This document shows, piece by piece, positions 9,037-19,611 of a stretch of DNA of 64,000 nucleotides (the stretch's first letter is position 1; the number at the start of each line of letters is the position of its first letter). The position numbers and the translations under genes are program-made. The notes under the pieces were generated by a model, which worked only from the letters and a program-made list of their open reading frames with translations, ran no database searches and was not told the DNA's origin. Source of the DNA: Deinococcus sp. QL22 (lineage in GTDB: Bacteria; Deinococcota; Deinococci; Deinococcales; Deinococcaceae); contig NZ_CP097149.1 of the NCBI RefSeq assembly GCF_023370075.1, positions 2,478,001 to 2,542,000 on the forward strand. The letters run 5' to 3'.

Positions 9037-11010
9037 ATGAAGCCGATTGGTGTGTACGTGGCAGCACGGGAACTGCCGGGCCGGGCCGTGGCTCCGGGCA
9101 CAGCAGCAGCTGCGGTTAGCCCAGCACAGGTGCGCACGCTGCGGGCCACCGACCGCCTGACCGGAATGCCCGTACTGGTGCATGTCTTGCCCGCCGCGCT
9201 GCCTGTGCCGCAGTTGCCCGATCATCCGGCCCTGCTGCCCTACTCCGACGAGGGTATGGACGGCGAAGACGCCTATTTGGTCACGGAATTGCCTCTGCAC
9301 GCGGTGTTGGCCTCTGACCCAGTGCTGGCGGCCCGGGGGGCATTGGCGGGCCTGGCGGCCCTGCACAGCACGGGCCTGATTCACGGCGGCGTCAGTACCT
9401 CGCAACTCTGGAGTGTAGACGGGCGTGTGGCCCTGGCAGGCGCGGGCCTCCCCTGGTCAGAGGGGCCGGGATCGCCCGACGACGATTTGCGGGCCTTGGC
9501 TGACGCTCTGGCGCAGCTGGGCGGCGTGCCCGAACCGCTGCGGGCTCTACAGGACAGCCCCGGCACCCTCACGGCTCTGGCGGCTCTGGCGCGGTTGCAA
9601 GCAAGTGCAGCGTCTGGCAGTTCAGGGGGTTCGGGTCAGGTCAATTCAGGTCAGGCTGCCGCACCCGTCCATGCTTCCTCAGCCCAAACATTGCCCGCAC
9701 AGGCCGCAGCAGAGCAAGTTGATGCAGAGCAAGCTGGTCTACCCGCGCCCCATGACGGCACGCCCATTGTCCTGGGAGTGGCTGATGCTGACATCATTCC
9801 TGCACCCAACGAGACTGATTCGGCTACGTCCTGGGGCAAGATGGAAGGGGCGGCAGTCGATGTGGCGTTTCCGCATCTGCCCGATGTGCCCGTGCAAGTC
9901 GGCCCAGAGCCGGGCAACACTCCGGAACCTGCCGAACAACCCAGGCCCCAGCCAGTGGCAAGTCAGCCAAATACTAGTCAGCCAAACCCCAGTCAAGCCG
10001 CTCCCACTTCACCAGAGCCGCGCGTTCCGGTCATCCAGATTGACCTCACCCAGCCGAGTCTGGGCCAGCCCAGTTCCGACAGTTCGGATGTCCCCGACTC
10101 TGGCGTCACCATTATAGCGGTGCGGCCCGCTGCTCCCCCGGAATCGCCCCCCAGTCTGCCTGCTGTGTCGCCTGTATCGGCTTACTCCAACGCGCCTCCC
10201 GGTGTGGCAGAAACGCCTCAGGAACGCCGCAAACGCCAGAACGACGAACGCCGCGCACAGGCCATGCAGGACAGCCGGGCCGCCGCTGAGCGCAAAGCTG
10301 CCGCCCGCCGAGAGCGAGAAGCGGCGCAGCCTGCGGTGGTGCAAATCGAGTTTGATGATCTGCCGAACCTGCCGAATGCAGTGGCCGCAAGCCAGCCCAC
10401 CGAGGGCACGGGGCCGCGTTTTCCTACTTCCGTAAATGTAGAAAGGGTGCCAGCCTCTATGCGCCGTGCGCCGTTGCCCCCCGAGTCCCCGGAGGAGCCA
10501 GAGCACAGGGCGGGGCAGCCACGGACAACACAGGAAGTGGGCCGCCTGCCCGGCCGCCGCACTCAGGGCGAACCGATCCGAATTGGCTGGGCCGAGGACG
10601 ACTCCTGGCGCGTGGTGAGAGCGCCCGGCAAAGCGGCCCAGGCCCGCTCCCGTGCTCTGGCTCCACGTTGGCTGCTGCCCTTGCTGGCGGCCATTGTGCT
10701 CCTGGGCGGCGCAGTCTGGGCCTTCCTGACCCTCCCGAATGCCGACCAACCTGCCGCCGAAGTTCCCTGCTGCACCGTGCGTTTTACTGTGCAGGGCGCA
10801 GCCGGAGTCACCGCCCGCCTCACGGTGTTAGAAGCGCCGGACGGGGCGAACCTGACGCCCGGACAGGACGTGGGCGTGGCTCCCGGCCCGGTCAATCTGC
10901 CTGTGCGCGGTATGTATCGCCTGCGCGTGGCCGCCGATGGCTACGCGCCCGGCACCCTCAGCGTGACTGCCCCTACTTCGCAACCTGTCCGCATCGATTT
11001 GGGGCCTTGA
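9037..11010 (+). CDS. membrane-anchored degenerate protein kinase with PEGA-like C-terminal domain
   Basis: The protein has about 657 residues. The N-terminal part (about 1-190) resembles a small Ser/Thr kinase fold without catalytic residues: YLVTELPLHAVL as hinge, then LAALHSTGLIHGG, where active kinases have HRD, and no DFG (AGAGLPW instead). A long Pro/Gln/Ser-rich linker (about 190-400) follows, then a charged helical stretch (ERRKRQNDERRAQAMQDSR), one transmembrane segment (about 541-563, WLLPLLAAIVLLGGAVWAFL) and an outer beta domain (RGMYRLRVAADGYAPGTLSV) of the PEGA type, often tied to the cell surface. It is probably a scaffold or sensor rather than a kinase. Specific function is unknown. 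Confidence 0.7.
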   Translation: MKPIGVYVAARELPGRAVAPGTAAAAVSPAQVRTLRATDRLTGMPVLVHVLPAALPVPQLPDHPALLPYSDEGMDGEDAYLVTELPLHAVLASDPVLAARGALAGLAALHSTGLIHGGVSTSQLWSVDGRVALAGAGLPWSEGPGSPDDDLRALADALAQLGGVPEPLRALQDSPGTLTALAALARLQASAASGSSGGSGQVNSGQAAAPVHASSAQTLPAQAAAEQVDAEQAGLPAPHDGTPIVLGVADADIIPAPNETDSATSWGKMEGAAVDVAFPHLPDVPVQVGPEPGNTPEPAEQPRPQPVASQPNTSQPNPSQAAPTSPEPRVPVIQIDLTQPSLGQPSSDSSDVPDSGVTIIAVRPAAPPESPPSLPAVSPVSAYSNAPPGVAETPQERRKRQNDERRAQAMQDSRAAAERKAAARREREAAQPAVVQIEFDDLPNLPNAVAASQPTEGTGPRFPTSVNVERVPASMRRAPLPPESPEEPEHRAGQPRTTQEVGRLPGRRTQGEPIRIGWAEDDSWRVVRAPGKAAQARSRALAPRWLLPLLAAIVLLGGAVWAFLTLPNADQPAAEVPCCTVRFTVQGAAGVTARLTVLEAPDGANLTPGQDVGVAPGPVNLPVRGMYRLRVAADGYAPGTLSVTAPTSQPVRIDLGP

Positions 11011-11223
11011 GCGTTCTTGCCGCCGCTTCATCAACCTGCCCAGAGTCAGAGGTCTGTGAGTCAGGCGTCAGACCACGCCCTGACAATTTGCATAGAATGA
11101 AGGCAGATTTAAGATTTCTCGGTTGAACCTGCGTCAGGTTGCCTCCCCGCTCCATTCCGCTGTGTTTTCCTCAGATTACTGCTGTCCTCAGATCACCGCG
11201 CGCCCCTTCCCCGGAGGATGTTC

Positions 11224-12408
11224 ATGAAGAAACCCATACTGAAACTGTCCATGCTGGCCGCCACTGTTCCCGTGACGTTGGCCCTGCTCGGCACGGCAGC
11301 CAGCCCCGCTGCACAGGCCCAGACTGCGGCCAAACTCAAGGCCTGCTTTATCTACGTGGGGCCAGTGGGCGACATCGGCTGGAGCTACGCGCACGACGAG
11401 GCCCGCAAAAAGACCGAAAAGGCGTTGCCCTGGCTGGAAACCAAGTACGTGGAAAGTGTGCCAGAGGGCCAGGCCACGCCCGTCATAGACCGTCTCGTGA
11501 AGGACAAGTGTCAGGTCATTTTCACCACCAGCTTCGGCTTTATGGATCAGACCCTGGAAGCGGCCAAGAAGTATCCCAACGTGATTTTTGCCCACACCAG
11601 CGGCTTTAAGCGTGCGCCCAACATGGCGACCTACATGGCCGACTTTTACCAGATTTATTACCTGAACGGCATGATGGCCGCTGCCCTGAGCAAAACGGGC
11701 AAACTCGGCTACGTGGCCGCGTTCCCCATTCCGGAACTCAAGCGCCATATCAGCGCCTTTGCCCTCGGCGCACGCGCAGTCAACCCCCGCGCGGTCGTCA
11801 ACGTGAAGTGGATCAATGCGTGGGTCGACCCGAACAAGGCCCGCGAAGCCGCCGAAGCCCTGATCAGCGAGGGCAACGACGCACTGGCCTTTACCGAAGA
11901 CACTGCGACGGTGGTGCAGACTGCCGCCTCACGCAAAGTGCCTTCGTTTGGACACTACAGCCCCATGTACAAGTTCGCCCCCGATTACGTGGTCAGCGGC
12001 CAACTCGTTCACTGGGAGCGCATTTACATCGACTTCCTGACCAAAGTGCGGAATAAAACTTACACCACCAAGAACCTTCAGAACGTGGACTACTGGAACC
12101 TCCTGCGCGGCGGCTCGGTGGAACTCGGCGCACAGGACGGCATGGCGATCAATCCCAAGTGGGTGCCCCAGCTGAAGGCCGCCAAGATGACCGTGAACGG
12201 CAAACAGGTCAGCGTGTACGACCGCGTGATGGCCCTGAAAGCCGACATGGAGAAGGGCGGCAAATTCGACCCCTTTACTGGCCCCATTAAAGACCGCAAC
12301 GGCGTTGTGCGCGTAAAAGCAGGCAAAGTCAGTACCATTGGAGAACTGAACAACATGAGCTGGGTGGCCCCCGGCGTGGCGGGTCAGGTGGCCGACGAGC
12401 CGAAGTGA
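11224..12408 (+). CDS. BMP/PnrA-family substrate-binding protein (purine nucleoside ABC importer)
   Basis: The exported binding protein has about 394 residues. It has a signal peptide (MKKPILKLSMLAATVPVTLA, cleavage near AQAQTA), then the BMP-family core with FIYVGPVGDIGWSYAHDEAR and IFTTSFGFMDQTLEAA. Family members such as PnrA bind purine nucleosides. GGAGG lies 6 bases before ATG 11224 (it would abut the alternative ATG 11218). The matching permeases and ATPase lie at 19.6-23.2 kb on the other strand, separated by guaA, msrPQ and two insertion sequences. No Cys lipobox is visible, although the family is often lipid-anchored. Substrate is inferred from the family. Confidence 0.85.
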   Translation: MKKPILKLSMLAATVPVTLALLGTAASPAAQAQTAAKLKACFIYVGPVGDIGWSYAHDEARKKTEKALPWLETKYVESVPEGQATPVIDRLVKDKCQVIFTTSFGFMDQTLEAAKKYPNVIFAHTSGFKRAPNMATYMADFYQIYYLNGMMAAALSKTGKLGYVAAFPIPELKRHISAFALGARAVNPRAVVNVKWINAWVDPNKAREAAEALISEGNDALAFTEDTATVVQTAASRKVPSFGHYSPMYKFAPDYVVSGQLVHWERIYIDFLTKVRNKTYTTKNLQNVDYWNLLRGGSVELGAQDGMAINPKWVPQLKAAKMTVNGKQVSVYDRVMALKADMEKGGKFDPFTGPIKDRNGVVRVKAGKVSTIGELNNMSWVAPGVAGQVADEPK

Positions 12409-12436
12409 GCCTAAGCGCTAGACACTAGGACAACTT

Positions 12437-12484
12437 AAAAGAGCGGGTGGGAGGCTTTGATGCTGTCTCCCACCCGCTCTTTTG
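12437..12484. terminator. bidirectional terminator between the BMP and MBL genes
   Basis: A 17-bp perfect inverted repeat (AAAAGAGCGGGTGGGAG and its complement) with a 13-base loop ends in T-runs on both strands. It can stop both the plus-strand BMP gene and the minus-strand MBL gene. Confidence 0.9.
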
Positions 12485-12491
12485 CCACGGT

Positions 12492-13184
12492 CTAGGTAGG
12501 CCTCTCCGCCCTCTCCCGCACCTGCTCCGGCGTCAGCGGCCCGCCGTGCCCCGGCAGGATGAGCCGCAAGTCCATGTCTGCAATATGTTTGATGGTCTGG
12601 AGTGCCTGTGCATGATCGGCGTTGTAGGGCGCGTGGGGCAGGGCCGCCCGCATGCCGCCCCTGCCATCGGGCGCCGATAAAACGGCGTCGGCGGCGATCA
12701 GCACGCCGTTTCTGAGCAGCCCAATCTGGCCGTGCGAATGTCCAGGCAGGTGCAACACTTCCCAGCCTAGAACGTCTTGACCTGCATCCACGGCAGTCAG
12801 CGCATGGGCGGGCACTTTGGGATGTAGCCGCGAAATGATGGCCCCCAGCTGCGGATTGCCCGCTGGATAGGGTAGTTCGTGGCGCTGGCCAGTCAGTTGG
12901 GCGTGTTCCAGCGGATGCGCCAGTACAGGTAGACCTGACCGCGCCGCCACAAATGCCCCGCCTGCGTGGTCTACATGGGCATGGGTGACCAGCACTGCAT
13001 CGGGCCGAAATTGGCGCAGGAGACGGGCATAGGCTGGGGCGTAAGGCAGCGCCCCGCTATCTACTATCACCCGTCCCTGAGGGCTGGAAAGCAAAAACAC
13101 GTTGGCGTACATGCGCCTGATCTGTACGCCTTCACGGGAGAGGAGGTCTGCGGAAAGAGCCGTCACAAGGCCGGATAATGGCAT
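12492..13184 (-). CDS. MBL-fold metallo-hydrolase
   Basis: The product of about 230 residues carries the di-zinc signature THAHVDHAGG (about 86-95), then HLPGHSHGQIGL and LPGHGG, which supply further metal ligands. This is the usual layout of glyoxalase II/lactonase-like hydrolases. The N-terminus (RRMYANVFLLSSPQGRVIVDSG) is the standard opening beta sheet. The substrate is not evident. It ends at the shared bidirectional terminator and lies downstream of guaA on the same strand with a 45-base gap, so it may be co-transcribed with guaA. The start codon is uncertain: no Shine-Dalgarno is visible before ATG 13184. Confidence 0.85.
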   Translation of the reverse strand: MPLSGLVTALSADLLSREGVQIRRMYANVFLLSSPQGRVIVDSGALPYAPAYARLLRQFRPDAVLVTHAHVDHAGGAFVAARSGLPVLAHPLEHAQLTGQRHELPYPAGNPQLGAIISRLHPKVPAHALTAVDAGQDVLGWEVLHLPGHSHGQIGLLRNGVLIAADAVLSAPDGRGGMRAALPHAPYNADHAQALQTIKHIADMDLRLILPGHGGPLTPEQVRERAERPT

Positions 13185-13229
13185 ATCCAGCAGGGCGACA
13201 AAGTCAACCTCGTGTGGCTTCGGACAGCC

Positions 13230-14762
<1,533 letters not shown>

Positions 14763-14884
14763 GTGCCCGATTGTTTCACGGCGCGGCGGTGGGGGTGGCG
14801 GGGTGGGGCAGATAGGGTCTGGACGCGGCCAAGCTAGCCGGCAGACTGGGGGCTGTATCAGTCAAGGTGAGCGCAAATTTTTTG

Positions 14885-14992
14885 TTCTCCCCTCCAAGGG
14901 GGGATTCGTTGCGAGAGCAACGGGGGGGTTCGCCTTCCAATGCCGCGTGTAAACCCCCAGTCTGCTTAGCAGCCAGCCCCCTTAAGGGGAGC
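14885..14992. repeat. dispersed intergenic repeat, core plus inverted partner
   Basis: This copy has CTCCCCTCCAAGGGGGG, then GTTGCGAGAGCAAC (a hairpin), a G-run and TTCGCCTTCCAA. Further on comes AGCCCCCTTAAGGGGAGC, a second copy of the CTCCCC/GGGGAG element. It matches the core at 26.6 and 45.9 kb. It lies in the 446-base gap between guaA and msrP, which otherwise holds no gene. Confidence 0.65.
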
Positions 14993-15208
14993 GAATAACC
15001 AGAACCACGATCATCGCTTTGACCTTGTGACAAGTGCTTGAGTAGCGGCAGCTCAAACTGTGTAGAGTTCACGACTCACTTCCCGCCGCCCGAACCTGCA
15101 CCCAATTCCCGCCGATCCTGCGGAAAAGTGAACCGTTTGCGCTCAGATTGCGTATAGCTGAGTAAGCCTGTCATTGCCCCCAACACTGTGCCCACCCAAG
15201 GAGAATTT

Positions 15209-16225
15209 ATGACCATCTTGCCCCCCGACCATAACCGTGACGACCTGCCCAACGACGATCAATCCCCCCCAGAAAGCCCGTCCCGCATCGTCAACCCGCG
15301 CCGGGAGTTTTTGCGGTCTGCGGCGTTGTTTACGGGCACGGCGGCAGCGTTGGGCGGCGGCCTGGAATTGCTGACGCGCAGGCCCGGAGCCGCTGCCGAG
15401 GCTGCTCCCGGCGAGTTCGGGGATTTGGCACAGGGGCAGGTGCGCCGTCCACTCGGCCCCTACGACACCAGCGAACCCGTCACGCCCTACGCGCAGGCCA
15501 CCAGCTACAACAACTTTTACGAATTCGGCACCGACAAGGCCGATCCCGCCCGCCTCGCCGGATCGCTGAAAGTGCGCCCGTGGACAGTCAAAATAGACGG
15601 TGAGGTTCGCAAGCCGCAGACCGTGGATATAGACACCTTGCAATCGTGGTTCCCCCTCGAAGACCGCATTTACCGGATGCGCTGCGTGGAAGGCTGGTCG
15701 ATGGTGATGCCGTGGCTGGGCTTTCCGCTGGCCGCCCTGATCCGGCGCATGGAGCCGACGGGCAAGGCCAAATACGTGCAGTTCACGGCCCTGAACGACC
15801 CCAAGCAGTTTCCCGGCCAGCGCACCCGCGTCCTAGACTGGCCCTATGTAGAGGGCCTGCGGCTGGACGAAGCCCTGCATCCCCTGGCATTTATGGCGGT
15901 GGGGCTGCAAGGCCGCGTGCTGCCCGGTCAAAACGGTGCACCGCTGCGGCTGGCCGTGCCGTGGAAGTACGGCTTCAAGAGCATCAAGTCCATCGTACGG
16001 ATTACGCTGACGGAAAAGCAGCCCAAGACCACCTGGAGCATCGCCGCGCCCGACGAATACGGCTTTTTTGCCAACGTGAATCCCGCCGTGCCGCACCCCC
16101 GCTGGAGTCAGGCCACCGAGCGCCGGATTGGCGACCTGAGCCGCCGCAAAACCCTGCCCTTCAATGGGTACGCCGAGCAGGTGGCGGGCCTGTACAAGGG
16201 CATGGATTTGAAGAAGTTCTACTGA
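15209..16225 (+). CDS. msrP: protein-methionine-sulfoxide reductase catalytic subunit MsrP
   Basis: This exported molybdopterin enzyme of about 338 residues reduces methionine sulfoxide in envelope proteins. A twin-arginine signal ([15 protein letters not shown], about 29-43) is followed by the sulfite-oxidase-like fold with the Mo-ligating Cys in [14 protein letters not shown] and the cofactor-binding [15 protein letters not shown]. It ends with the GMDLKKFY tail typical of MsrP/YedY. AAGGAGA lies 8 bases before ATG 15209. msrQ follows after 16 bases on the same strand, forming the standard msrPQ unit. The pair would protect surface proteins against oxidants, fitting a stress-resistant organism. 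Confidence 0.93.
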   Translation: MTILPPDHNRDDLPNDDQSPPESPSRIVNPRREFLRSAALFTGTAAALGGGLELLTRRPGAAAEAAPGEFGDLAQGQVRRPLGPYDTSEPVTPYAQATSYNNFYEFGTDKADPARLAGSLKVRPWTVKIDGEVRKPQTVDIDTLQSWFPLEDRIYRMRCVEGWSMVMPWLGFPLAALIRRMEPTGKAKYVQFTALNDPKQFPGQRTRVLDWPYVEGLRLDEALHPLAFMAVGLQGRVLPGQNGAPLRLAVPWKYGFKSIKSIVRITLTEKQPKTTWSIAAPDEYGFFANVNPAVPHPRWSQATERRIGDLSRRKTLPFNGYAEQVAGLYKGMDLKKFY

Positions 16226-16241
16226 TGCCGCAGGGCGAGGC

Positions 16242-16934
16242 GTGAGCAAACCTATGTCTGAACCCTCCACAACCCCAGCCCGGCGCACTTCGTCCAAACG
16301 CATCACATCCAAGCCCCTGGGATGGCTGGTTCCCGCCGTCACGTTGGGCAGCGCACTCCCACTTGCCGTCCTGATCTGGGATGCCTACACGGGTGCACTG
16401 GGCGCAAACCCCGTGCAGCGGGCCGAACTGCAAACCGGGCTGCTGTGTCTGGTTTTGCTGATCTTATCGCTGGCTACAACGCCTCTGCGCTTGGTCACGG
16501 CGCGGCTGGGGGTGGCAGGCGGCAAGGGCTGGACGTGGCCCGCCCGCATTCGCAAAAGCCTGGGCCTGCTGGCGTTCGGCTACGGTGTCCTGCACTTCCT
16601 GATCTACCTGTTCGATCAGGGCTTCACGCTGTCCACGGTGGCTGAGGATGTGGTCAAGCGTCCCTTCGTGACCGCAGGCTTTACCGCCCTGCTGCTGATG
16701 GTGCCATTGGCTCTGACCAGCACGCCCAGATCGGTGAAGCGCCTGGGCTTTGCCCGCTGGACGCGTCTGCATCAGCTTGCGTATGGAGCCGTGAGTTTGG
16801 GAGCGCTGCATTACTGGTGGGGCGTGAAGCAGGATCACACGCCGCCGCTGATTGCTGCGTTGGTCATTGCGGGGCTGTTTGCACTGCGGTTGCTGGGCAG
16901 GAAAAAGGCGCGGCGGTCAGGGGTTAGTGGGTAG
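16242..16934 (+). CDS. msrQ: heme-binding membrane subunit MsrQ
   Basis: MsrQ passes quinol- or flavin-derived electrons to MsrP through b-type heme. The product of about 230 residues has a polar N-terminus (about 30 residues) and five to six transmembrane helices, with heme-ligand-type histidines in GYGVLHFLIYL and in RLHQLAYGAVSLGALHYWW. Those segments are family hallmarks. The start may be GTG 16242 or ATG 16254; both leave the membrane domain intact. It follows msrP after 16 bases. The window then enters insertion-sequence DNA, whose edge lies only 10 bases after this stop. Confidence 0.92.
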   Translation: MSKPMSEPSTTPARRTSSKRITSKPLGWLVPAVTLGSALPLAVLIWDAYTGALGANPVQRAELQTGLLCLVLLILSLATTPLRLVTARLGVAGGKGWTWPARIRKSLGLLAFGYGVLHFLIYLFDQGFTLSTVAEDVVKRPFVTAGFTALLLMVPLALTSTPRSVKRLGFARWTRLHQLAYGAVSLGALHYWWGVKQDHTPPLIAALVIAGLFALRLLGRKKARRSGVSG

Positions 16935-16944
16935 CGAAAAAAAA

Positions 16945-18523
16945 CTACGGTGGCGAAATCAGCTTGTTCCAGTCGGCCTCAAGTTGAGCAAGGCAAGTCT
17001 GGGGCGTTCGCCGAAACCGTGACTGCAGCCGGCGGGTTTCGTGACGGCGTTCCAGTTCTCGACGTACTGCACGCCACTGTTCCACCTTCGTCGGTTGAAG
17101 GTCTTGCGGACGTGTCCACGAATCACCAGACTCGGTGAAGCTGATTTCTGGCCACTGACACGGCGTTCGTAGCGCTTGGACGAGCCAAAATACTGTTTGA
17201 GGGCATTGTTCGTTCGGGGCAATCCCGGCACACGGTAGCAATGAAAGAGCCAGTCCTGTTGAGCCTTCAACACCTTGACAAAGTGTGCCAGCGCATTCGA
17301 GACCTGAGGCAGAGTGTGTTGCTGACATTGGATGTGGGAGAGCACGCGTTGAAACTGTTGCTGAACGATGTGTGCCTCGTCTTCACCGAGATTTTGAAGG
17401 ACTTGTGCCACACGCATAACTCCGTTATGCGCTTGACTGAGGGCCTCCCAAGGTTGACCCTCTTCCTGAAGAGCCTGCTGAAGATGTCGCTTCAGACGAC
17501 TCAGGTCTTGGTCGGTTTGACGCCCCCTTTTTTCTGGGGCGCCTGTTCAAGGCGCTCCAGCGAGTTGTGAATGTGACGGATTCGTTCTTGGAGCCGCAAC
17601 CCGCTGGCGACCAAGGGCGGACGCCCGTCATCCGTCAAGGCGCTTCTGACGGTCAGGGCCTAGTTGAGCCGCACTCGTGCCTGGGGGTCTTGGCGCGCTT
17701 CCAGTGCAGATTCAATCTTTTTGATCCCTCGCAGACGCTTTTTCAGTTGTACTTTGGCATGACGGTCGACGTCCAGGAGAGGCCGGGCGGCCTCTCGCAA
17801 CGAATGGAACTGACACAACTGATGGGGAACCCCTGGAAAGACCCGTTGGATCGCCAGGCGAATCGCTCGCTGTCCATCGCTGATGACGCCAACGACCGGG
17901 AGACGCTCACCGAGCGCCTCCTTGACTTCCGTCAGCAGCGCCGCGAGGTCGTCTTCCGAACTCGTCACCAGGGGACGAGCCAACAGAATTTCTCCTGAAA
18001 GCACCTCCCGGATCAGCCACAGCACGTCGTGACCGACATCAGGCTGTAACCCATCGAGGCTGAGGATCACCCGACCTTGCTGTTGTCGCTTGGCCTGCCA
18101 GTGATTCGGATCCATCAGTTTGGACGCCAGCAATTCCTCGTACCGGGCGATCAGATGAGTGACCTGACGTTGACTGATCTCCACCCGCTGCTGCGACAAC
18201 AGGGTATGGATTTCTGGGACAGTGCGGTGGAACGCGAAGCGTTCCCGCCCAATAAATGTCAGGACATCAAAACCGTACTCGCTGTATGGGAGGGCCAGAC
18301 GCCCTTCCGCTTCAGGGCGCAGGGGTTTGCGGAACCACTCACATGCCTCATTCCGACAGCGGCGAATTTTGAGGGTGTACCTCACCTGCTCCTGCATCCC
18401 CACCACCGACCGACTGTTGTGGTAATCTAGCGGCGCAGCGGCGCCGCAGACCGGGCACACTGGAGTCAATCGGTGAAGCGTTTCCTCTCGGTCTGGTGCA
18501 TGACGACGGTGTTGGCGAGCCAT
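16945..18523 (-). pseudogene. zinc-finger DDE transposase (ISL3-like), interrupted
   Basis: The start is ATG 18523. The N-terminus has a CPVCG...RRCRNEAC zinc finger, then an RNase-H-type catalytic core with SLDGLQPD, VVGVISDGQRAI and PHQLCQFH. The frame meets TAG at 17660, but the same frame continues meaningfully (SGLRLQERIRHIHNSLERLE). At an A6G5 run (about 17529-17539 on the plus strand) the frame must slip by -1 to reach QTDQDLSRLKRHL, then PRTNNALKQYFG and RRVSGQKSASP. One more shift near 17110 leads to the C-terminus VEQWRAVRRELERR. One stop plus two shifts means it is very probably inactive. Confidence 0.8.
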
Positions 18524-18561
18524 GATGACTGGATTCTAGCAAGTCGATTTTGCCACCGTAG
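16945..18561 (-). mobile_element. insertion sequence, ISL3-like, about 1.6 kb
   Basis: Terminal inverted repeats of 22 bp with three mismatches lie at 16945-16966 (CTACGGTGGCGAAATC...) and 18540-18561 (complement, CTACGGTGGCAAAATC...). The ends are flanked by 8 A on the left (16937-16944) and 7 A on the right (18562-18568), compatible with an A-run target duplication of 7-8 bp. ISL3 elements duplicate 8 bp and carry a zinc-finger transposase like the one inside. The family call is tentative. Confidence 0.8.
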
Positions 18562-18580
18562 AAAAAAAGGTGTGATCGTA

Positions 18581-18623
18581 GAACGTGGATCGTGGTTTGG
18601 CTGTTGCCCCACGATCCACGTTC
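18581..18623. repeat. perfect 15-bp inverted repeat between the two insertion sequences
   Basis: GAACGTGGATCGTGG (18581-18595) and its exact complement (18609-18623) with a 13-base spacer. The units match GATCGTGG/GAATCGTG repeats near 28.88 and 30.4 kb, so this is a member of a dispersed family; as RNA it would form a strong hairpin. Confidence 0.7.
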
Positions 18624-18646
18624 CATACTTCACGATCCTGCTGTTA

Positions 18647-19611
18647 GAGACTGTCTGGAAAGCGTGCTGGTTGGGGAATGGCCTGTAGGATACTCTTTTT
18701 TAATGACGCGGCGACCCACCTACCCCAGCGACACCAGCGATGAAGAGTGGGTCATTCTCGGCCCACTGATCCCTGCCCCACGACTTGGCGGACGGCCTGC
18801 TCACCTCGCTCGCCGTGACATCGTCGACGCCATCTTGTACGTGAAACGCGGTGGCGTGTCGTGGCGCATGTTGCCCGCCGACTTCCCGCACTGGAAAACG
18901 GTCTACGATTATGTTCAACAGTGGAACAAAAATGGCCTGTGGGCGCGCGTCCATGACACGCTCCGCGTCCGCACGCGAGAGGCTGTGGGACGCCATGCGG
19001 TGCCCACAGCGGGGATCGTCGATTCGAGGAGCGTGAAGACCTCGCAACAAGGGGGGTCCGAGGGTACGACGGGGGCAAGAAAGTCAACGGACGAAAGCAT
19101 CACCTGATCGTTGATCCTCAGGGCGTGCTGCTGGGGGTCAAGGTCTTGCCCGCGAAGATCACCGATCGGGAAGGCAGCCAGCAACTCCTGCAGGAGTTGC
19201 GCCAGAACCAGCCCCAGATGAAGCTCCATCTGTTCGCCGACGGTGGAGATCACAGGCAAATGGGAGGGCTGGGTCAAAACGACCCTCGGCGACACCGTAG
19301 AGACCTTCTCAGCGCTCCGATGCCAATACCCGGGGGTATTGGCTCCCAGAGGGGCAGAAACTGACGGAGGAGCAGATCAAAACTTTTCGTGGCCACCGTG
19401 GCTTCGTGGTCATCAAGAAGCGTTGGGTCGTGGAGCGCAGCTTCGCCTGGCTGTCCTTTGACCGTCGACTCAACCGTGAATATGACCTGCTGCCCCAGAC
19501 CACCGAAGCCTTTATTTTCCTGGCTTTCATTCGTTGTATGATTCGCAGACTCACTGTTTTTGCCCAGCCAACCGCAGTTTCTCTCTGATCCCTGCCTTTC
19601 CAGACAGTCTC
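18647..19611 (+). mobile_element. IS5-family insertion sequence, about 965 bp
   Basis: The inverted ends are GAGACTGTCTGGAAAG (18647-18662) and its complement ending at 19611, flanked by TTA on both sides (18644-18646 and 19612-19614), i.e. a 3-bp target duplication. Size, ends and the transposase fit IS5, probably the IS427 group. The right-hand TTA supplies the stop codon (TAA on the minus strand) of the neighbouring permease gene. Confidence 0.88.
18703..19588 (+). pseudogene. IS5-family transposase, frameshifted
   Basis: The first part (18703-19107) begins MTRRPTYPSDTSDEEW and holds the GGVSWRMLPADFPHW and GIVDSRSVKTS blocks, the latter with the first catalytic Asp. At a G6 run (about 19050-19055) a -1 slip leads into GYDGGKKVNGRKHHLIVD and LPAKITDREG, then the second Asp block LHLFADGG. 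IS427-type elements often use such a programmed slip. Two further shifts are needed, near 19245 and 19310, to reach TGKWEGWVKTT and then DANTRGYWLPEGQKLTEEQ and the C-terminal VVERSFAWLSFDRRLNREY (catalytic Glu region). The extra shifts point to an inactive copy. Confidence 0.85.

Noticed and set aside
11011..11223. Purine riboswitch in front of the BMP-type binding protein gene
   Set aside because: The leader lacks the three-way junction pattern and conserved loop bases; only an ordinary Shine-Dalgarno is visible.
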